Source: Gordonia pseudamarae (lineage in GTDB: Bacteria > Actinomycetota > Actinomycetes > Mycobacteriales > Mycobacteriaceae). From it: 64,000 bases of DNA. The position numbers were made by a program, and so were the translations under genes. This document shows positions 29,317 to 38,467 of the stretch, piece after piece. The stretch is taken from NCBI RefSeq assembly GCF_025273675.1, contig NZ_CP045809.1:2170001-2234000 (forward strand), given 5' to 3'. The number at the start of each line of letters is the position of its first letter. Positions within the stretch are counted from its first letter, which is position 1. The notes under the pieces were generated by a model. That model ran no database searches. It had not been told where the DNA came from and was given only the letters and a program-made list of their open reading frames with translations.

Positions 29317-30083
29317 GCGAGAACAACCTCGATTCCGTGGTCGGCGAGTTCGGCGGCGTCCGATGGGCTGACGGCCGAGTCGGTGATCAGCACGTCCACC
29401 TCGTCGAGGGAGGCGAAGCGGACGAGGTCCTCGCGGCCCATCTTCGACGAATCGGCCAGTACGACCACCTGATCGGCGGACGACACCATGGCCTGTTTCA
29501 CGGCGGCCTCCTCCGGGTAGGGCGTGGACAGCCCGTGCCGCGCGGTGACGCCGTTGGTGCCGATGAACGCGGTGGACACGCGCAGCCGGTGGATGGCGGC
29601 GATGGCGTCGGCGCCGACGGTGGCCTGGGTCAGGCCGCGGACGCGGCCACCGATCGCATGGACGAAACCGTCGGCGTGATCGGTGAGTACCCCGGCGATC
29701 GGGATGCTGTTGGTGATCAGGGTCAGGCCGTGGCCGTGCGGCAGCGCCGTCGCGGCCTGAAAAGTGGTGCTTCCGGCGTCGAACAGGACTGAGCCGCCGT
29801 TGGGCGGAAGGAACTTCATCGCCGCCATACCGATCGTGAGCTTGCGGTCGACGTGTGTGGTCTCACGGACGTCGAGGCCTTGTTCGGCGACGACGCGGAT
29901 GAGGCCGGGCCGGACCGCGCCGCCGTGGACACGTTGCAGGTGACCGGCACGCTCAAGCGTGGCCAGATCCCTGCGCACGGTCTCGCTGGTGACGGAGAAC
30001 CGCCCCGCCAGGTCGGCGACGGACGCGCGGCCGACCCGGCGGACCTCGTCGGCGATCGCCTGCTGGCGTTCCTCCGCATACAC
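29313..30083 (-). CDS. fruR: DeoR-family fructose operon regulator
   Basis: Probable repressor of the fructose PTS genes that senses a sugar phosphate. The 256 residues have an N-terminal DeoR winged helix (ASVADLAGRFSVTSETVRRDLA within residues 20-42), then a DeoRC effector domain with SVLFDAGSTTFQAATAL and STAFIGTNGV. It heads fruK-fruA-ptsH and faces ptsI across a 448-base control region, so it probably acts on both directions. Confidence 0.9.
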   Translation of the reverse strand: MYAEERQQAIADEVRRVGRASVADLAGRFSVTSETVRRDLATLERAGHLQRVHGGAVRPGLIRVVAEQGLDVRETTHVDRKLTIGMAAMKFLPPNGGSVLFDAGSTTFQAATALPHGHGLTLITNSIPIAGVLTDHADGFVHAIGGRVRGLTQATVGADAIAAIHRLRVSTAFIGTNGVTARHGLSTPYPEEAAVKQAMVSSADQVVVLADSSKMGREDLVRFASLDEVDVLITDSAVSPSDAAELADHGIEVVLA

Positions 30084-30531
30084 CTAGCTGCTCCGTTCGT
30101 TCGAACCCGTACCGCCACGGCGTCCCGATTACCAGGCCCGACACCAACAAAAACCACATAACACCACATGGTGTCGACTGCGGTCGAGTCACCATCCGTC
30201 TGTGAGTCCATCTGGGTTTACGTGGGATCTGTTGTTGTAATCACTGTGTTTACGCGGGTTTCAGCCAGTCGTCAAGTGCAATTTGTAGTATAGATCACAT
30301 AAATGGCCCGTCGTGGCGGATAATTGGGTAAATTAGCACGCGAGTGTGTGAGTCGGCCACGCGAACGGTCATGGCCACGATCGTGCCCGACTGTGTTGAC
30401 AAACGTGGGTTTCGCTGCGAGTCTGGAGCTAATCGACTGTAAGCTGAGTCACATACGCTGGCTCGTCGTCTCAGGTTCCTCGCAGCCGCGGTGCCGGGTG
30501 CGGGACCGCCGCGTCACAAGGATGGTGGACC
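30084..30531. promoter_or_regulatory. fruR/ptsI divergent control region
   Basis: This 448-base gap has no supportable gene and is clearly more AT-rich than its surroundings, especially 30200-30340. It contains the palindrome ACACCA-CA-TGGTGT at 30161-30174, about 80 bases before fruR, and a TTGACA hexamer at 30396-30401 without a convincing -10 at 16-18 bp. Promoters for fruR and ptsI and PTS operators are expected here; only the palindrome is directly visible. Confidence 0.5.
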
Positions 30532-32196
30532 ATGCCCCAGACCGCACTCAAAGGAACGCCCGTCGTCGGCGGCATCGCCTACGGGCCCGCGCTGTGGCCC
30601 GGCGAGCGGCCGGTGTACCGGCCTGCCGACGGCGGCGCGGTGCCCGAGGCCGAGCGCGATGCCGAGGCCGAGCGGTTCGCCGCGGCCGCCGCGACCGTCG
30701 CGGGCAGACTGCGCGATCGGGCCTCTCACTCGAACGGTGTTGCCGCCGAGGTGCTGTCGGCTACCGCGGGTCTGGCCGAGGACCGGGGTTGGGTGGGTGC
30801 GGTCAAGAAGTTGATCGGCAAGGGTGAGCAGGCACCCGGCGCGACGATCGCGGCCACCGAGGAGTTCGCGGCGCTGTTCACCAAGCTGGGTGGGCTGATG
30901 GCCGAACGCGTCACCGATCTCAACGACGTGCGCGACCGCGTCGTGGCCGAACTGCTAGGTGTGCCCGAACCCGGTGTGCCGGTACCGGATACGCCGTCGA
31001 TCCTGGTGGCCGACGATCTGGCCCCCGCCGACACCGCGGGACTGGACCCGGCGCTGGTCACCGCGCTGGTCACCCGGCTCGGCGGGCCGACCAGCCACAC
31101 CGCGATCATCGCGCGCCAACTGGGTATCCCCTGCGTTGTCGCGGTCACCGATCTCGCCGGCGTGGCCGCGGGCACCGCGGTACTGGTGGACGGCACCACC
31201 GGCGTCGTGGAGATCGAACCTGATCAGACCCGGGCCCGGTCCCGCGTCGAGGAAAGCAGGCGCGCCGCGCTGGCGGCCGCGGCGTGGACCGGTCCGGGCC
31301 GCACCGCCGACGGACACCCCGTGTCCGTGCTGGCCAACGTGGCCGATGGCACCTCGGCACGGGCGGCGACCGCCCATCCCGTCGAGGGGGTTGGGCTGTT
31401 CCGGACCGAACTCGCCTTTCTGGACAGGGCCGACGAGCCGTCCGTCGATGAGCAGGCCGCGCTCTACCGCGAGGTGATCGATGCGTTCGACGGCCGCAAG
31501 GTTGTCATCCGGACACTGGACGCGGGGTCGGACAAACCGCTGAAGTTCGTCTCTCAGGAACACGAGCCCAACCCGGCGATGGGTGTGCGCGGTAACCGGA
31601 TCGCCTCGGTACACCCGGAGATCCGTGCCCACCAGCTCGACGCCATCGGCCGGGCCGCCGAAACCGCGGGCGTCACACCGTGGGTGATGGCGCCGATGAT
31701 CGCCGACGCTCGCGAGGCCGAAGAGTTCGCCGCCGAGGTACGCGGCCGCGGGCTGGTGGCCGGTGTGATGATCGAGATCCCCGCTGCGGCCGTGCTCGCA
31801 CCCGCGATCCTGTCCAAGGTCGACTTCGTCTCGATCGGCACCAACGACCTGACCCAGTACACGATGGCCGCCGACCGGATGTCGGCCGAACTCGCCGCGC
31901 TCACCGACCCGTGGCAGCCGGCGGTTCTGCATTTGGTCGCCACTGTGGCGCGGGCCGGTCAGGATCTCGGAAAACCTGTCGGCGTGTGCGGGGAGGCCGC
32001 CGCGGACCCACTGCTGGCGTGTGTTCTGGTCGGTATGGGCATCACATCGTTGTCGAGTGCGCCGGTGGCCGCCGCGGCGGTGGGGGCGCGGCTGGCGGAG
32101 ACGACCAGCGATCAGTGCCGCGAGGCCGCGCAGGCAGCGCTGGCGGCAGCCGATCCCGAAGCCGCGCGTACCGCGGTGGCGGCGATCGTGCTGTAG
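30532..32196 (+). CDS. ptsI: PTS Enzyme I
   Basis: Takes phosphate from phosphoenolpyruvate and passes it to HPr. The 554 residues contain the phospho-His189 motif GGPTSHTAIIARQLGIP and the PEP-binding barrel with VEGVGLFRTELAFLD and DFVSIGTNDLTQYTMAADR. A conserved Cys lies in VGVCGEAAADPL. It is transcribed away from fruR-fruK-fruA-ptsH, completing the PTS locus. Confidence 0.96.
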   Translation: MPQTALKGTPVVGGIAYGPALWPGERPVYRPADGGAVPEAERDAEAERFAAAAATVAGRLRDRASHSNGVAAEVLSATAGLAEDRGWVGAVKKLIGKGEQAPGATIAATEEFAALFTKLGGLMAERVTDLNDVRDRVVAELLGVPEPGVPVPDTPSILVADDLAPADTAGLDPALVTALVTRLGGPTSHTAIIARQLGIPCVVAVTDLAGVAAGTAVLVDGTTGVVEIEPDQTRARSRVEESRRAALAAAAWTGPGRTADGHPVSVLANVADGTSARAATAHPVEGVGLFRTELAFLDRADEPSVDEQAALYREVIDAFDGRKVVIRTLDAGSDKPLKFVSQEHEPNPAMGVRGNRIASVHPEIRAHQLDAIGRAAETAGVTPWVMAPMIADAREAEEFAAEVRGRGLVAGVMIEIPAAAVLAPAILSKVDFVSIGTNDLTQYTMAADRMSAELAALTDPWQPAVLHLVATVARAGQDLGKPVGVCGEAAADPLLACVLVGMGITSLSSAPVAAAAVGARLAETTSDQCREAAQAALAAADPEAARTAVAAIVL

Positions 32197-32271
32197 GCCA
32201 CACCGAATAGGCACCGACCCCGATCGGCCCGTGCAACGGCCCGGGGGCGGTGCGGGTCGGCGGGTTCTGGA

Positions 32272-32955
32272 CTACACGCGCCGCAGAATCGTGACGACCT
32301 TGCCGAGAATCGCGGCGTCGTCGCCGGGAATCGGCTGGAAGTGCTCGTTGTGCGGCATCAGCCACACATGGCCGTCCTTGCGTTTGAATGTCTTGACCGT
32401 GGCCTCGCCGTCGATCATCGCCGCGACGATATCGCCGTTATCGGCGACGTTCTGCTGCCGGACGACCACCCAGTCGCCATCGCAGATGGCCGCGTCGATC
32501 ATCGATTCGCCGACCACCCGGAGCATGAACAGCGAACCCTCGCCGACGAGTTCGCGCGGGAGGGGGAACACGTCCTCGACGGCCTCTTCGGCGAGAATCG
32601 GTCCACCGGCGGCGATCCGGCCGAGCACGGGTACGAAAGTGGGTGTGGGCAGCGCGTCGTCGACGGCCGACGATGCGGCGGGTGTTTGGTGGGCGTCCTG
32701 GACGTTGACCGCGCGCGGACGGTTGTGGTCGCGCTTGAGCAGGCCTTTGCGTTCGAGGGTGCGCAGTTGGTGAGCCACCGATGAGGTCGAGGCCAGGCCG
32801 ACCTCGTCGCCGATTTCGCGGATGCTCGGCGGGTACCCGCGCTCGCGCACCGAGGTCCGGATAACCTCCAGCACAGCACGCTGGCGCGGCGTCAGCGATT
32901 TCTCCGCCACGGCGACATCGGTTGTGCCGGACGGTTTGCCGGTCTTCTCACTCAT
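32272..32955 (-). CDS. lexA: SOS repressor LexA
   Basis: Represses DNA-damage genes and self-cleaves when stimulated by RecA filaments. In the 227-residue form the winged helix covers about residues 20-80 ([17 protein letters not shown]). The cleavage bond is Ala116-Gly117 in GRIAAGGP, with catalytic Ser151 in GESMID and Lys188 in EATVKTF. The start at 32955 gives the usual mycobacterial form; an in-frame extension upstream is not conserved. Two SOS boxes lie in the divergent gap to the LysM gene. Confidence 0.97.
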   Translation of the reverse strand: MSEKTGKPSGTTDVAVAEKSLTPRQRAVLEVIRTSVRERGYPPSIREIGDEVGLASTSSVAHQLRTLERKGLLKRDHNRPRAVNVQDAHQTPAASSAVDDALPTPTFVPVLGRIAAGGPILAEEAVEDVFPLPRELVGEGSLFMLRVVGESMIDAAICDGDWVVVRQQNVADNGDIVAAMIDGEATVKTFKRKDGHVWLMPHNEHFQPIPGDDAAILGKVVTILRRV

Positions 32956-33053
32956 GGATGTTCTCTCCTGTCGGTCAGGCCTGCCGCGCGTGGGTTGATC
33001 TCTTGATTCGTTGAGATATTCGAACGTCAGCGTAGACGAACTTTCCGCTGGTA

Positions 33054-33069
33054 TCAAACGTTTGTTCGA
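33054..33069. promoter_or_regulatory. LexA box, lexA side
   Basis: TCAAAC-GTTT-GTTCGA matches the SOS palindrome TCGAAC-N4-GTTCGA at 11 of 12 fixed positions. It lies about 100 bases upstream of lexA and fits autoregulation. Confidence 0.8.
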
Positions 33070-33105
33070 GATAGGGGCGACTTTGTCGCACCCCCGTGGT
33101 AATAA

Positions 33106-33121
33106 TCGAACATCAGTTCAT
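33106..33121. promoter_or_regulatory. LexA box, LysM-gene side
   Basis: TCGAAC-ATCA-GTTCAT matches 10 of 12 fixed positions of the SOS palindrome. It lies 37 bases before the LysM protein start. Further TCGAAC half-sites follow at 33121 and 33133. Confidence 0.75.
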
Positions 33122-33157
33122 CGAACAACTGATCGAACAACCTCGGAGGTGGTTGCC

Positions 33158-33664
33158 ATGCCCGCGACATTCGCAGACCAGGTCCGCCGCCCGGCGCGAC
33201 GTGCCGACGCACCCCGCGGCGATGTGCGTGTGAGTTCCCGGAGTGTCCGGGAGCGCCCGGTCGGCCGGCGTGACGCCGGTGGCCGCCCGGCGCCGCCTGG
33301 TCGCACCCGGCCGGCGGGGACCCGTTGTGCCGCACCGGCACACGATCCGCGGGGGATGACTTCGTGGGAGACCATCGCCCGGCGCCGGGCGGTCACGGCG
33401 GCGGTGCTGGTCGGTGCCGCGCTGGCGGTGCTCGTGTGGGTGCTGATCGTGGTCGGCAACAACTACGCCGCCGTGGTCGCCCCCGACCCCGACGGAAGCT
33501 CACTTGTCTATGTGCGCTCGGGGGAATCGTTGTCGGCGGTTGCCGCGCGGGTGGCCCCGGAGCATCCCGTCGAGGTGGTCGCCGAGCAGATTCGCGAGCT
33601 CAACGACCTGGCCGGTTCGGGTCTGACGGTCGGGCAGCCGCTGCTCGTTCCGCGGTACCGATGA
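33158..33664 (+). CDS. LysM-domain cell-division suppressor (ChiZ/Rv2719c-like)
   Basis: A 168-residue single-pass membrane protein. A basic Arg/Pro-rich cytosolic N terminus of about 70 residues precedes one helix ([19 protein letters not shown]) and an external LysM domain ([18 protein letters not shown] to [10 protein letters not shown]). Topology and position opposite lexA match mycobacterial Rv2719c/ChiZ, an SOS-induced division inhibitor. A perfect GGAGG precedes the ATG at 33158, and an SOS box lies immediately upstream. Similar proteins are YneA/DivS of other Gram-positives. Confidence 0.82.
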   Translation: MPATFADQVRRPARRADAPRGDVRVSSRSVRERPVGRRDAGGRPAPPGRTRPAGTRCAAPAHDPRGMTSWETIARRRAVTAAVLVGAALAVLVWVLIVVGNNYAAVVAPDPDGSSLVYVRSGESLSAVAARVAPEHPVEVVAEQIRELNDLAGSGLTVGQPLLVPRYR

Positions 33665-33843
33665 GCCGGGACCACGCCGGAAAGCCGATAAACATGCGCT
33701 GTGCGGCGGTAGCCGGCTTGAGGGCTGGATCGAACCCGTCGCCGGACGGCGGTATTCTCATGCCACAGGGTCCAGTCGGAAACCGACACGGTGTGACCGT
33801 TCCGCGGTGCGCCGGTGCGCCCCGCAACGGTCATGAGGACAAC

Positions 33844-34329
33844 ATGCGCTGCCCGTTTTGCCGCAACGAAGACACCAAGGTCATCGACTCGCGTGTCGCC
33901 GACGAAGGGCAGGCGATCCGGCGCAGGCGGGCATGCCAGGAGTGCGGCCGCCGCTTCTCCACGGTCGAGAGTGCGGTGCTGTCGGTGGTCAAACGCAACG
34001 GGGTCACCGAACCGTTCAGCCGGGAAAAGGTGATGCGGGGTGTCCGCCGGGCATGTCAGGGCCGGCACGTGGACGAGGACTCGCTGGCACTGCTGGCACA
34101 GAAGGTCGAGGAGTCCATCCGGGCTTCGGGATCGGCCGAGATACCCAGCAACGAGGTCGGATTGGCGATCCTCGGGCCGCTGCGCGACCTCGACGAGGTG
34201 GCCTACCTGCGCTTCGCATCGGTGTATCGCTCGTTCGACTCGGTGGAGGACTTCCAGCGCGAGATCGACGAGTTGCGGGGTGTGTCCGGCGCCGCCGCAC
34301 CGGCCCGGGCAGCGTCCGACCGCGCCTAG
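33844..34329 (+). CDS. nrdR: Transcriptional repressor NrdR
   Basis: Zinc-ribbon/ATP-cone repressor of ribonucleotide reductase genes. The 161 residues start [17 protein letters not shown], with the second Cys pair in [11 protein letters not shown]. The ATP cone runs from [20 protein letters not shown] onward. The ATG at 33844 places the first zinc Cys at residue 3, as in all NrdR proteins. A 179-base gap separates it from the LysM gene. Confidence 0.95.
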   Translation: MRCPFCRNEDTKVIDSRVADEGQAIRRRRACQECGRRFSTVESAVLSVVKRNGVTEPFSREKVMRGVRRACQGRHVDEDSLALLAQKVEESIRASGSAEIPSNEVGLAILGPLRDLDEVAYLRFASVYRSFDSVEDFQREIDELRGVSGAAAPARAASDRA

Positions 34330-34394
34330 ACTTCGGCGTGTCGCGTCACTGCGACATCCGGTCACCGCGAGCGTCCGGTCACCGGGGTGTCCGC

Positions 34395-37300
34395 TCAGCG
34401 CAGTGCGTCGATGGCCTTGATGATCCTCTTCTCGGACACCGGGTACGCGGTGCCCAGGCGTTGGGCGAACAGCCCGACGCGCAGCTCCTCCACCAGCCAC
34501 TGCGCGGCGTCGTTGACGGCGTCCCGGCGTGCGTCCGGCACCTTCGCCAGCCGCGCGTTCCAATGTTCGATGACCCGGTCGATGGTGCGCAGGCCCTGCG
34601 CGTCCCGGTCGGCGCCGGCGGGTAACGCTTCCAGTCGCTGCTGTGCGGCCTGCAGGTAGCGGGGCAACTGCCGCAGTGCCTGCAGCGGGGTGGCGGCGAT
34701 GAAGCCGTCGAAGACCAGGTTCTCGAGTTGTTCTGCGACATCGTCGGCGGCCGCGGAGCCGGCGTGCCCGTCGATGAGCCTGCGCAGCGGGGCGACCTCC
34801 CGCAGTGCCGCGACCGCCGCCGAGAAGTAGTCCGGTGCGGCCGACCGAACCTGTGGGCTCAATGTGTCGCACAGGCGGGCGAAGTCATCGGGTGAGCGGA
34901 CCCCGGACACCGCCGCAGGGTGGGCGGCGACGGCATCGCGGATCGCCCGGTAGGTGCAGTCGGCGACCATCCGATCACGATCGCGGTAAGGGCTCTGGCT
35001 CAGACTCAGTCTGCTCAGCGGGTCGAGTCCCGCGGTGATCTTCGGCGTGAGTATCGGAATCCTGTGATCGAGCAGCGCGGCCACCGCCACGAGCAGCATG
35101 CGGTCCCGTGCGGCAGCAGAGGTGGCGGCGGTGACCTGTACGCCGGACCGCGACGCGCCCGGCACGGCACGCAGCGCCGGGTAGTGGGTGATGTGTTGTC
35201 CGGCAACGGTTGTGGTGGTGGACTCGGCCAGCGTTCCGATCCCGTCGGCGGTCCAGTCGGTGTAGGTCTGGATCGTCGCGGGCCGGGTGTCACCACCGGC
35301 GGCCAACCGCCTGCGCAACTCCGGCAACGACCGGCCCGAAGCTATCTGGCGTCCGCGGCCGTCGACGACGGCGAAGTTCATCACCAGGTGTTTGGGCAGC
35401 GCCGCGGGCGTGAAGTCGGTGGGTGCGATGGTGGAGCCGGTGATCACCGACAACTCGCGAGCCAGGCCCGCCGCGAGTGGTTCGGACCGCGGGACCAGGC
35501 GGGAGAGCGCGAGATCGGCAAACCGGCTCGCCGGGGCCATCGTCTTTCGGATCGCCTTGGGCAGCGTCTTGATCAGTTCGGTCGCCACCTCGCCCCGCAG
35601 GCCGGGGACCAGCCAGTCGAACCCGGCCGACCGTATGTGGGGCAGCAGTGGCTCGGGGATCACCACGGTGACGCCGTCGTCGTCGACGGTGGGATCGAAC
35701 CGGTACCGCAACTCCAGCGTCGCCTCACCCTGCCGCCATGCGGGCGGAAAGTCCTTGTCGGCGTTGGGTACCGCGGTGGCGAACTGTGCCGGGTCCAGAT
35801 CGAGCAGGCCGGGGTCGGCGCGGCGGGCAGTCTTCCACCAGGTGTCGAAGTGCCGGGTGGATACGCAGTCGGCACCTATCCTGGTGTCGTAGAAGTCGAA
35901 GAGCTGATCCTCGGTGATCGAGATGTCACGGCGGCGGATGCGTTGTTCGATGTCGTCGACCGCGTCGAGCAGATCGCGGTTCTTCTGGAAGAACTCGTGT
36001 GCGGTGGTCCATTCCCCGTCCACGAGAGCATGCCGGATGAACAGTTCCCGGGAGATGACCGGGTCGATAGGGCCGTAGTTGACGCGGCGCCGGGCCACGA
36101 GGGTGACCCCGTACAGGGTGACCTTCTCGTAGGCCATCGCCGCACCCCGACGCTGCGACCAGTGCGGTTCGCTGTAGGTGCGTTTGACCAGGTCACCGGC
36201 CAGTCGCTCGGCCCAGAGCGGATCGACGGCGGCCACCGTGTGCGCGAACAGCCGGGAGGTCTCCAGGATCTCGGCGGCCATGATGAAGGCAGGCGGCTTC
36301 TTGGCCAGCGCCGACCCCGGAAAGATGGCCAGTGTGGTGCCCCGGGCGCCGGAGTACTCGCGGGTGTCGCCGTTACGGGCGGCGATGTTGCCCAGCAGGC
36401 CTGACAGGACCGACCGGTGCACGGCATCGGGGTCGACCTCCCCATCGGGTGTCTGCCAGTCCAGATCGCGCACGATCCGCGTCAGTTGGGCATGCAGGTC
36501 ACGCCATTCGCGGATACGCAGGAAATGTAGGAACTCGCGCTCGCACATCCTGCGGAATTGATTACCGGACAACTCTTTTCGTTGATCATTCAGATACTTC
36601 CAGAGCATCAGGTGACCGAGGAACTCGGACTTGTCGGCGACGAATCTGCGGTGTGCGGTGTCGGCGGCCTCCCGACAGTCGGCGGGACGTTCGCGCACGT
36701 CGGGAAGCGACAGCGCCGAGGCGATCACGAGCACGTGGTCGAGGCAGCCGAGCGTGTGGGCCTCGACCAGCATCCGGGCCAGTCGTGGGTCGACGGGCAA
36801 CCGTGCCATCGTGCGGCCCACCTCGGTGAGCTGTGGACCACGCGAGCGGCGTCGCCGCGTGTCGGTCTCGACGGTCGCCGCGGGCTGTGTCTGCGATCCC
36901 GCGGGCGTTTCGCTGATCGCACCCAGTTCGAGCAACGTACCGAGTCCGTCACGGATGGCCCGTGGGTCCGGGGCCTGCACGAACGGGAATTCGGCGATGT
37001 CGCCCAGACGCAGGGACGCCATCTGCAGGATCACCGCGGCCAGGTTGGTCCGCAGGATCTCCGGATCGGTGAAGGCATCGCGGGCCTCGAAGTCGTCCTC
37101 GCCGTAGAGCCGGATGCAGATGCCGGGTGCCACACGCCCGCACCGGCCCGCCCGCTGGCGGGCACTGGCCTGTGAGACCGGTTCGACGGGCAGCCGATTC
37201 ACCTTGGTGCGGGTGGAGTAGCGGGAGATACGGGCCGTGCCGACGTCGATGACATATCGGATACCGGGCACGGTGAGCGAGGTTTCGGCGACATTGGTGG

Positions 37301-38414
37301 ACAGCACGATGCGCCGGCCGTCGGAGGGGGAGAACACCTTCTGCTGGTCGGCGATCGACAGCCGGGCGAACAATGGCACGATCTCGGCGCCCGAGGCGAC
37401 CCGGCGTTTGAGGGCATCGGCGGTGTCGCGGATGTCGCGTTCGGTGGGCAGGAACACCAGTATGTCGCCGCGTTCGTGGGCCCACAGTTCGGTGATCGCG
37501 GCGTCGATGCCCTGGATCTGGTCGAGATCGGCGTGATCGTGTTCGGAGTCGGGGGCATCGCGTGAGGTGAGCGGCCGGTACCGGACCTCCACGGGATAGG
37601 TGCGCCCGGATACCTCGATGATGGGGACCTCGGGATTGCCGGGGACGGCGAAATGCGCGGCGAACCGGCCGGGTTCGATGGTCGCCGAGGTGATGATCAC
37701 CTTCAGGTCGGGGCGGCGCGGCAGCAGTTGTTTGAGATAGCCGAGGATGAAATCGATGTTGAGGCTGCGTTCGTGCGCCTCGTCGATGATGAGGGTGTCG
37801 TAGGCCCGCAGCATCGGATCGGTGGAGATCTCGCGCAGCAGGATGCCGTCGGTCATCACCTTGACCAGGGTGTTGGCGCCCGACCTGTCGGTGAACCGCA
37901 CCGAATAGCCGACGGCATCGCCGATCTCGGTGCCGGTTTCGTCGGCGATGCGTTTGGCGACCGAACTCGCCGCGATGCGTCGCGGCTGCGTGTGGCCGAT
38001 GGTGCCGCGGATTCCGCGCCCGGCTTCCAGGCAGATCTTCGGTAGCTGAGTGGTCTTGCCCGAGCCGGTCTCGCCGGCCACCACCACCACCTGATGCGCC
38101 TCGATGGCGGCGGCGATGTCCGCGCGCGCGGCACTGACCGGGAGTTCGGCCGGATAGTCGATACGTGGCAGGCGCCCACGACGGGCCTCGATCCGGTCCC
38201 GGGCCGCGCCGATGTCCGCCGTGATCGACTGCACAGCCTGTGGTTTCGGGCTGCGACCGAGCTTGTCGAGCCGTCGCCGGAACCGGAATTCGTCGGCGAT
38301 CGTCAGTTCGGGCAAGTGCCGCCGGAGCGCACTCACCGTCCCGCGAGGGTCCGGTGTGTCCGCCGAGGGGATTGCCGGCGTGGGACCGGATGGGGTTTTC
38401 GAGGCTGCCGACAT
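34395..38414 (-). CDS. hrpA: ATP-dependent RNA helicase HrpA
   Basis: Large DEAH-box 3'-5' RNA helicase, 1339 residues, close to the family length of about 1300. Motifs are GETGSGKTTQLPK, IIDEAHERSLN, SATIEPGRFA, LVFLPTERDI-type motif IV region, and QASARQRAGRCGRVAPG. OB-fold and DUF3418 regions follow at the C terminus. In E. coli HrpA rescues stalled ribosomes. The ATG at 38414 is preferred over 38462: the 16 extra codons have poor wobble GC and include a TATCCT -10-like box. It is divergent from the aminotransferase. Confidence 0.93.
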   Translation of the reverse strand: MSAASKTPSGPTPAIPSADTPDPRGTVSALRRHLPELTIADEFRFRRRLDKLGRSPKPQAVQSITADIGAARDRIEARRGRLPRIDYPAELPVSAARADIAAAIEAHQVVVVAGETGSGKTTQLPKICLEAGRGIRGTIGHTQPRRIAASSVAKRIADETGTEIGDAVGYSVRFTDRSGANTLVKVMTDGILLREISTDPMLRAYDTLIIDEAHERSLNIDFILGYLKQLLPRRPDLKVIITSATIEPGRFAAHFAVPGNPEVPIIEVSGRTYPVEVRYRPLTSRDAPDSEHDHADLDQIQGIDAAITELWAHERGDILVFLPTERDIRDTADALKRRVASGAEIVPLFARLSIADQQKVFSPSDGRRIVLSTNVAETSLTVPGIRYVIDVGTARISRYSTRTKVNRLPVEPVSQASARQRAGRCGRVAPGICIRLYGEDDFEARDAFTDPEILRTNLAAVILQMASLRLGDIAEFPFVQAPDPRAIRDGLGTLLELGAISETPAGSQTQPAATVETDTRRRRSRGPQLTEVGRTMARLPVDPRLARMLVEAHTLGCLDHVLVIASALSLPDVRERPADCREAADTAHRRFVADKSEFLGHLMLWKYLNDQRKELSGNQFRRMCEREFLHFLRIREWRDLHAQLTRIVRDLDWQTPDGEVDPDAVHRSVLSGLLGNIAARNGDTREYSGARGTTLAIFPGSALAKKPPAFIMAAEILETSRLFAHTVAAVDPLWAERLAGDLVKRTYSEPHWSQRRGAAMAYEKVTLYGVTLVARRRVNYGPIDPVISRELFIRHALVDGEWTTAHEFFQKNRDLLDAVDDIEQRIRRRDISITEDQLFDFYDTRIGADCVSTRHFDTWWKTARRADPGLLDLDPAQFATAVPNADKDFPPAWRQGEATLELRYRFDPTVDDDGVTVVIPEPLLPHIRSAGFDWLVPGLRGEVATELIKTLPKAIRKTMAPASRFADLALSRLVPRSEPLAAGLARELSVITGSTIAPTDFTPAALPKHLVMNFAVVDGRGRQIASGRSLPELRRRLAAGGDTRPATIQTYTDWTADGIGTLAESTTTTVAGQHITHYPALRAVPGASRSGVQVTAATSAAARDRMLLVAVAALLDHRIPILTPKITAGLDPLSRLSLSQSPYRDRDRMVADCTYRAIRDAVAAHPAAVSGVRSPDDFARLCDTLSPQVRSAAPDYFSAAVAALREVAPLRRLIDGHAGSAAADDVAEQLENLVFDGFIAATPLQALRQLPRYLQAAQQRLEALPAGADRDAQGLRTIDRVIEHWNARLAKVPDARRDAVNDAAQWLVEELRVGLFAQRLGTAYPVSEKRIIKAIDALR

Positions 38415-38467
38415 GATGTGTTCAGGATAGTGGGGGACCCAGGTCACATCGTCATCGCTCACCGGGC

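Noticed and set aside
30396..30401. TTGACA as a ptsI -35 element
   Set aside because: No acceptable -10 hexamer lies 16-18 bp downstream, so it is mentioned only within the control region.
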